Source: Cerrena zonata
Taxonomy: Eukaryota > Basidiomycota > Agaricomycetes > Polyporales > Cerrenaceae
Length of the DNA: 64,000 nt
Assembly (NCBI GenBank): GCA_038087015.1
Contig: JASBNA010000018.1
Span: 620,001 to 684,000 of the forward strand
Direction: 5' to 3'
Shown here: in pieces, positions 57,853-64,000 of the stretch
Numbering within the stretch: position 1 is the first letter of the stretch
How the letters are laid out: each line of letters begins with the position of its first letter
Translations under genes and position numbers: made by a program
The notes under the pieces: model-generated
Told to the model about the DNA's origin: nothing
The model's input: only the letters and a program-made list of their open reading frames with translations
Databases searched by the model: none

Positions 57853-59937
57853 ATGCTTTCAGAATCGAATCTGCTGCATCAGTTCTGGGGTGAGACACTC
57901 CATTCCTTTGTCTACATCATTAACTGCTGCTCAACTTCCTCCCTTCGCGGTCTTACGCCCTTTGAGGGATTCCATGGCAAGAAACCGGACCTTTCTCATC
58001 TGAGGGTGTTTGGGTGCACTGCGTATGTTCATGTGCAGAAGGACAAGCATGTGGCTCTAGGGCCTCACATGGAGAAATGTGTGTTTATTGGCTACCCGGA
58101 TGGTTACAAGGGCTGGAAGTTCTACAATCTGACAATGAGGAAGGTAGTTATCTCAGAGCATGCTGAATTTGATGAACACTTCTACCCAGGTCTCAAAAAG
58201 TCAATTTCTTCACCCCTGCCCTCCCAAGCTGTCTCTGACACTCCTGCATCATCCACTTCATCCCATCCTGCTTCCTCTGTGATGCCTTGGTTCTCGGATG
58301 ATGATGTGCCAGTGTCTCATTCTGGGGGGGAGGTTCTTGAGCCTCCCTTGCAACCGGCTCCTGAGCAGAATAACCCTGCTGTCCCACCGCATCCAGCTCT
58401 TCCACTCGCTCCTGACATCGCCCCTGCACTCCCAGAGCCTCAGGACAACAGACCGCTTGCCCAAAGACGTCCACAGCGCTCTCACATCCAGTCTTGTCCC
58501 TCTGGCCTCCCTGCTGCTGCTGCCCCTCATGTCGCTTCCAACTCTCCCTTGCCTTCTCCAGGCCCTGCACCTCACTCTCCTTTGCTACCTGCCTCACCAG
58601 AGCCTCAGGATCCACCTCCTGCACGTCGCACAGGCAGATTAAATGCAGGCAAGCCCCCTGGTGACTGGTGGAAACTTCGCTCTCCATCTCCTGCTGACAC
58701 TGATTCTGAGCCTGAGGATGATGATCCTGAGATCGCATTTGCTGCCTCCAGCGGTGATGCTGATCCTTTGTCCTTTGTAGAGGCTATGAAGCGTCCTGAG
58801 GCCTCTCAGTGGTGTGAAGCAGCACTCACAGAATTCAACAATCTCGTCGCAAATGGCACTTGGGAGACTTGTCCTCTTCCTGCTGGAAAGCAAGCTATTG
58901 GGTGCAAATGGGTGTTCAACACAAAGCCGCATGCAGACGGCTCCCTGGAGCGGTACAAGGCCAGACTCGTCGCCAAGGGCTATAACCAATGCCCTTGGTA
59001 TGACTATGTCGAAACCTTTGCCCCCACAGTGCGGATGGCAACAATTAGGATGGTTTTGGCTCTTGCTGCCACTGAGGACCTTGAGCTGCACTCTCTGGAC
59101 ATTTCTCAGGCATTCATCAACGGTGATTTGGACACTGAGATCTACATGCAGCAGCCTGAGGGCTTCCAGAGCGGTGGTGAGGGCCATGTCCTTCGCCTTG
59201 TCAAGGCCTTGTATGGTCTCAAACAGGCAGGTCGACTCTGGAACCAGAAACTCCATTCTACCCTTGATTCCCTTGGTTTTGCACGTCTCAAGTCAGATTC
59301 CTCTGTCTATGTCTATGCCAAGGACGAGGTGCGCATCATCATCCCCATTTTCATCGACGATATCACCATTGCTGCAACATCTAAGGCCTCTATCGACCAG
59401 ACTGTCCAGGACCTCCAGAAGCCCTTCAAACTTCAAGATTTGGGTCCCACCAGCTACCTCCTAGGCATTGAGATCACCAGGGATCGTCCAAACCGTTCAC
59501 TTTTACTCTCCCAGCATCAGTACATCATCAACATGCTTGACCGCTTTCGTTTCAGTGAGTGCAACCCCATCTCTACTCCCATGGAGCCTGGACTATGTCT
59601 CTCACCTGATCTGGGTGCTCAAACACCTCAGGAAAGTGCAGAGATGACCGCTTTGCCCTACATCAATGCTGTGGATGCTCTGATGTATCTGGCCACCTGT
59701 ACTCATCCAGACATTGCCTACACTGTCTCCCAGCTTGCTCACTTTAACTCTAATCCAGGGAGGGCACACTGGCAGGCTATAAAGTACCTCTTTTGCTATC
59801 TGAAGGGCACCATGGATCTTCGCCTCACCTACAGGCCTGGAGATTGCTCTGAGCTTTTTCAGGTCTACTCTGATGCTGACCATGCTGGTGAGAAGCCCAA
59901 GATGCTATCTGATCAAGATTGGCTCTGGAGTGGTTGA
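57853..59937 (+). pseudogene. Longest open stretch of copia copy C (694 codons)
   Basis: Reads from integrase through RT into RNase H. It keeps FIDDI and LDISQAFINGD and ends at the frameshift after AGEKPKM. Gag and protease are broken upstream, so no functional polyprotein is possible. Confidence 0.85.
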
Positions 59938-60349
59938 CTGGTCCTCTAAGCTGCAGCCCATAGTTGCTTTATTGACCACAGAGGCTGAGTACATTGCTGC
60001 ATGTGAGGCTGGCAAGGAAATCCTCTGGATGCATCACCTGCTTGATGAACTTGGCTACTCCCTTCCATCTTCCTCCACCCTCTTCATCGACAACCTCAGT
60101 GCTGTCAGTATTGCCAAAAACCCTGAGCACCATGGTTGAATGAAACACCTTGACTTGCGCTACCACTGGCTGAAGGACACTGTTGAAAGCAGTCTCATTG
60201 CGCCTACACACCTTGCTGGAGTGCTGATGCCTGCTAACATGCTGACCAAGTCCCTGCCTTGAGCCAAGGTTGAGGAATTCCGGTCTATGATGGGTTTGGA
60301 GTGACACTGGGTCCAGGGGGAATTTCAGAGGTGCAACATCAAGGGGGAG

Positions 60350-60735
60350 TGTTAAACTTCGTATTTTGGTGATGTTCCACCTTATCTATTCTATCTTTTG
60401 ACTTCATAAACAGACTCTGTAGACACTCAGCTTCCAGTAGCACTTTTCCCCTTCGCTCTAGCTTCAGTATTTAGTGCTCCACCCAATGCAGGGTAGACTT
60501 GTGTTTCATTTCACTTTTCTTCGCTTATTGCCGAGCCTTCAACGCTTAACTTGGCTATAGCTGAGTTCTCCTTCCTATCTAGTATGTCTGGTCGCTTTCA
60601 GGGCTCTCTAACTGCTCTCATTGTGTTCCAGGCAAGTATTGTAATTCCCTCTCAATAAACTGCTCTCATTGTGTTCCAGAGCATTTGTGTGCCCCCCAGG
60701 TCGATCTATTCCCTGGTTTGAGTCACCCTTTAACA
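60350..60735 (+). repeat. 3' LTR of copia copy C
   Basis: 386 bp with several CpG-to-TpG/CpA differences from copy A. The 20-bp palindrome is decayed to AACTTGGCTATAGCTGAGTT. Confidence 0.95.
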
Positions 60736-60822
60736 AAAATAGTGAACTATACCTAACAGCCCAAGTCTCACTGCAACAATCTACTTTGTACTTTGTCAAG
60801 TCTTCTCTACTTTTACTTCACC

Positions 60823-63031
60823 ATGTCTCCACACTCCGCTCAACTCAATGCCAGTCTATGGTCTCATGGACAAGCTCATATGCTCGTTAATGGGCAATAG
60901 GTTCCTGCTGGACCAGGATCCATGCCTAACATGATAGCAAGCATGAAGTTTCACTGCCTCTTTATAGCGTGATGATATTAATACATTAATAACAGTCATA
61001 CCCTCCCCCCAGTGGTCCTACCACTCCTGCTATAGGGAGTACCCATGCCCCTTCACTGGTATGTTTAATTTGAATGTTTGTTAGTTTTTCCTTACTCATT
61101 ACATCGCTTCAGATGCCATTTCCAGTCTATACTCCAGCCTATCTCCATCCTGTAAGTATCTATATCACCTACTGTGTATTAGTATACTAATCATCTGTAT
61201 ATCTCAGTCAGGCTTAAACTGCTGATGCCGGGCCATCACATGTTGCTTCTTCTTCCTCCCCTCTAATCAATCCTGCCCTTCTACCATTACCTCCCATGAA
61301 ACTGGAGGAAACAGCTGGTATTCTTGGCCATCTACCCACCTCAAAAGTTGCAGGTGCACGTCAGGCTGTCGATGTTGAACCCATGCTGTCGCTCAAACAA
61401 AAGCAAGGGTGAATGGCTGGTGCGACCAATTATACTGAGGATGAAGTCTATCAACTTCTTCTGCTTGCATATGAGAAACTGCCGGTTGGGGCCAAGAGGT
61501 GAGCTCTTATTAGTGGACGGTATCACTCATGAGCAAGTACATCTGGATTCACTGCTCGAAATGATAAAGTGATCAAAAATAAATTCAAACAGGTATGAAT
61601 CTCCATCTCAATGCATGGATATATACTCACATACATATCAGCTTGTGAAGACGACTAAACCGACTGGGGTAGGTAAATGTCCACCTTACATTCAGTATGT
61701 AAAGGAAATCAATAGCTTGATTCTCAAGAAAGCTGGCATGCATGAGCTGGATGATGATGAGATTGCTGATGTAATCTCTATCAACAGTGATAGTGATGCT
61801 AGTTCTGAGTCGAGCAGTGATGAGTCTGGTCATCTCTCTCATCCTGCATCTCGTCCTACCTCTCAACTCCACATGTCCTCCCAGAAACCACTAATAGCAC
61901 GTGCTGTTAAAGTTGACCAGGGGCTTCCACTGGGCCAAAAACCAGATTCTAGGCCCAACAAAAAGATGGAAAATCGGTCATAAAATGTAATGATTTTTAA
62001 GCAACTTTTCTAGCCAAAAAAATGAAATGAAATTCAAAGTTCTTACAACATTTTGTAAATACAAGAATTCAACAAAAATTTGAGGAGATATGAAGCATAA
62101 AACTATGAAATTCCACTCATAACACAGTTTTTCTATCCCAAGAACTTAAAGTTTTATATTTATTTTTTGAATACATAGAATGTTGTAAGAACTTTGACTT
62201 TTATTTTATTTTATTGGCTGGAAAAGTTGCTTGAAAATTATTACATTTTATGACCGATTTTCTACCTTTCTATTAGGCCTAAAATTAGATTTCTGGCCTA
62301 GTGTTCCTTCTGTCAATGCACCTGCCCGATGTCCTCATGTGGGTGCCGGTCTTAAAGTTCTCTCACAAATCTCGCAGAGCTTCACACCTGCTGCTCAGGC
62401 TGCTAGAGAGCAGGCTCGTTCTGAACGATCCCTTCAAATGATGCAACTCATCACACTCAATGATCAGCTCTGTGACTTGAACACCACAAATGCTAACCTA
62501 CAGAATCAACTTACCCTCTCTGAATATGCCTGTGAGGCTGCCGAAAGACGTGCTGACTGGGCAGAACAGCGTCTTGAGGTGATGCAGATGATGCAGACAT
62601 TTGAAGGTTGTAGTTGTCACATTAGACCACATATCAATTTGCCCTATAGCCGCCACTATTTTCCACTCACTTGCCAATGTCAATGACAGCTCTCTCTCTC
62701 TCCCTCACCTCGCTATAACCAAGATTCCCAATACAATATAACTTATCGGGATGGAGGCTGTGCTGTCTATTTTGCAACACCAGAGGAGGCCAATAACCTG
62801 TTCCTGGATCGCAACCTCAGCCCAACAACCTGTATTGAACGTTTTTCACTTACTCCTGTCCATCAACCCCATCATCGCCATGATCATTGCTCTCCTGATG
62901 TTATTCATCCCTATGGTGATGTAGACCCCTCTCGTAGTCATTTATCTACACCTCACCATGGCCAGTCTGTTGTGTTAACTCCAGTCTGTACTGCTGCTGT
63001 AGGCTTGTATCAACTACAGGGGCATTACTAG
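60823..63031 (+). pseudogene. SANT/Myb-like accessory gene of a PIF/Harbinger-type element, interrupted by a MITE
   Basis: Beginning at an ATG at 60823, the text reads MSPHSAQLNASLWSHG, then intron-like gaps, then a SANT-like segment (YTEDEVYQLLLAYEKLPVGAK, then KFKQLVKTTKPTG). A Ser/Asp-rich segment (DSDASSESSSDESG) follows. After the MITE at 61928-62303 comes a coiled coil (DQLCDLNTTNANLQNQLTLSE). A second frame (62700-63031) gives GGCAVYFATPEEANNLFLD and a His-rich stretch. Stops break it. It faces the transposase convergently, as accessory and transposase genes often do in Harbinger elements. Confidence 0.5.
61928..62303. mobile_element. MITE-like element (CACT...AGTG family, copy 2)
   Basis: A 376-bp element with ends CACTGGGCC and GGCCTAGTG and inverted repeats of roughly 80 bp. 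It is flanked by TTC at 61925-61927 and 62304-62306. It lies inside the SANT-like reading frame; exact removal with one TTC rejoins the frame as VDQGLPSVNAPA. It is the same family as the element at 34570. Confidence 0.8.
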
Positions 63032-63040
63032 ATGTGGTAG

Positions 63041-64000
63041 TTACACATTAATATACTCTGGTACTACATGGAAAGCAGAGACCCAATCCCGTTTTCTCTG
63101 TTCAGCAAATAACATACCTTCAAACCCATCCCAGACCTCTGACTGATGCCCCTCACACCAAATAGGTATATACACAGATGCTATTTGGTTGATATCAACA
63201 CATCTAGTATGAAGTTGATGCAATTGTGCACAAGTTTCAATAATATCTGCACAATATCCCTGGTGAGCAATGTCAAGGAGATATGGAGATGACCGAATGA
63301 TCCTTAAATACATTGCATTCCCCATTCAGCAGTTTGACAATATGAAAGTAGTTGTCGATCAAAGGCAAGTAATTGGTCAAGTTTCCATATATCACCAGGT
63401 AGCCTCTGACCAGCTTTGATGGGTGCACAGATATGATTCTCGATAGCAGATGTACTGTGGGGGAAAGCTGTATCAGCCACAAGGTAATACCCATCAGGTG
63501 TGCAATCCCTGAGCTGGTCATATATTGGCATGACAATGCGTGAATTATGCTATGAGCCGGAACAGTTGAAATGACCTCCAATGAGTGTTTCTGTATTCAT
63601 ATCAAGGTCAGCCAGAAGTACAGAATTAGCAATTAATATAGCATATATTGTACCTTGAGCTCCAAATACAAACACAGAACTAACAAAGTGACCATGAAGC
63701 CACCCATTATAAGTGGCATTCTCAACTTTGATATCATCACACTTGACATGGAAGATTGAGGCCATCAATACTTCCAAAAGCACCCTGAAGGAGACTGTGG
63801 TGGGATATCACAATCTCCGAGAGCTTTTCAAATTCGTTGTACTTGGTAACTTGGTCTGGCCAGGAGATGTTAGCTTGAGGGATATCCTTGAGTGTTTTAA
63901 GGAGAATGCGAAGTGAAAATGCAATGTAGCGATTAACAGTTGAAGGGATAAGTGCAAATATTTGTTGAAGAGTAATCTTGTGCATTATCAAAGAAAGCCA
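63041..64000 (-). pseudogene. PIF/Harbinger-type transposase (partial, runs off the window)
   Basis: The minus strand shows LQQIFALIPSTVNRYIAF and LKTLKDIPQA, followed by GAFGSIDGLNLPCQV (first acidic residue). Then come ENATYNGWLHGHF, the NCSGS..HNSR block and DGYYLVADTAFP. This is the DDE_4/HARBI1 pattern. In the second catalytic block the Trp codon is TAG and Asp is Asn (GSWHDSR expected), so this copy is probably inactive. An uncertain insertion lies before that block. The N terminus is beyond position 64000. Confidence 0.7.

Larger units (their letters stand above)
56332..60735 (+). mobile_element. Decayed copia copy C
   Basis: Same family and orientation as copy A. A truncated 5' LTR (56332 to about 56541) is fused to gag near residue 200, then the element runs through protease, integrase, RT and RNase H to a full 386-bp 3' LTR (60350-60735). 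Stops from CGA-to-TGA changes occur at 57195, 57351, 57790 and 60260. A 14-bp deletion in RNase H (after KPKM, near 59903) shifts the frame. No target duplication is visible (CTTTT left, AAAAT right). Confidence 0.93.

Noticed and set aside
1..64000. tRNA genes
   Set aside because: I looked for B-box-like GGTTCRANYC with a matching A box and found no convincing pair. A covariance-model scan would decide.

Overview
The window is nuclear DNA of a filamentous basidiomycete, probably an Agaricomycete. Genes are dense and cut by many introns of about 45-65 nt with GTACGT-like donors. One gene is an F-box-like/pseudokinase fusion of a kind I associate with mushroom-forming fungi. The repeat half carries copia, Helitron, hAT and PIF/Harbinger relics. 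I saw no rRNA, tRNA or CRISPR.

Region 1 (about 0.35-34.03 kb) is gene-rich, with 17 protein genes. In order: Rap-like GTPase (-), tailed cyclophilin (+), UBX/TUG-type protein (-), PITH protein (+), UBA4 (-), APC10 (+), homeobox factor (+), TIM13 (-), JJJ1-type J-protein (+), COX12 (-), PRP18 (+), U1-70K (-), COX10 (+), ZNF830-like zinc finger (-), citrate synthase (+), F-box-like/pseudokinase (-), DDT/PHD chromatin protein (+). Strands alternate at 15 of 16 junctions, so the region is eight head-to-head pairs plus the lone homeobox gene. Four successive pairs join a mitochondrial gene to an RNA- or ribosome-processing gene. The neighbouring UBX and PITH genes each carry an apparent one-base frameshift in a short homopolymer.

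Region 2 (about 34.03-47.0 kb) is AT-rich and almost free of CpG (one CpG between 34,839 and 38,244). It holds decayed transposons: CACT...AGTG terminal-inverted-repeat elements with 3-bp target duplications, Gypsy and hAT relics, a nearly perfect 1.02-kb inverted repeat with arms 2 kb apart, a family of head-to-head palindromes, and a 2.6-kb inverted-repeat element with CpG-containing cargo.

Region 3 (about 47.0-64 kb) is a nest of transposons. An apparently intact Ty1/copia element (49,173-54,576; two 386-bp LTRs differing at one base; 5-bp target duplication; one 1,458-residue ORF) sits inside an older, opposite-facing copy of its own family. A Helitron-like fragment, a third copia copy decayed mainly by CGA-to-TGA changes, a SANT-like accessory gene interrupted by a MITE, and a PIF/Harbinger transposase that runs off the window follow. 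The switch at 34 kb looks like a euchromatin/heterochromatin border, possibly pericentromeric or subtelomeric; that last step is inference.
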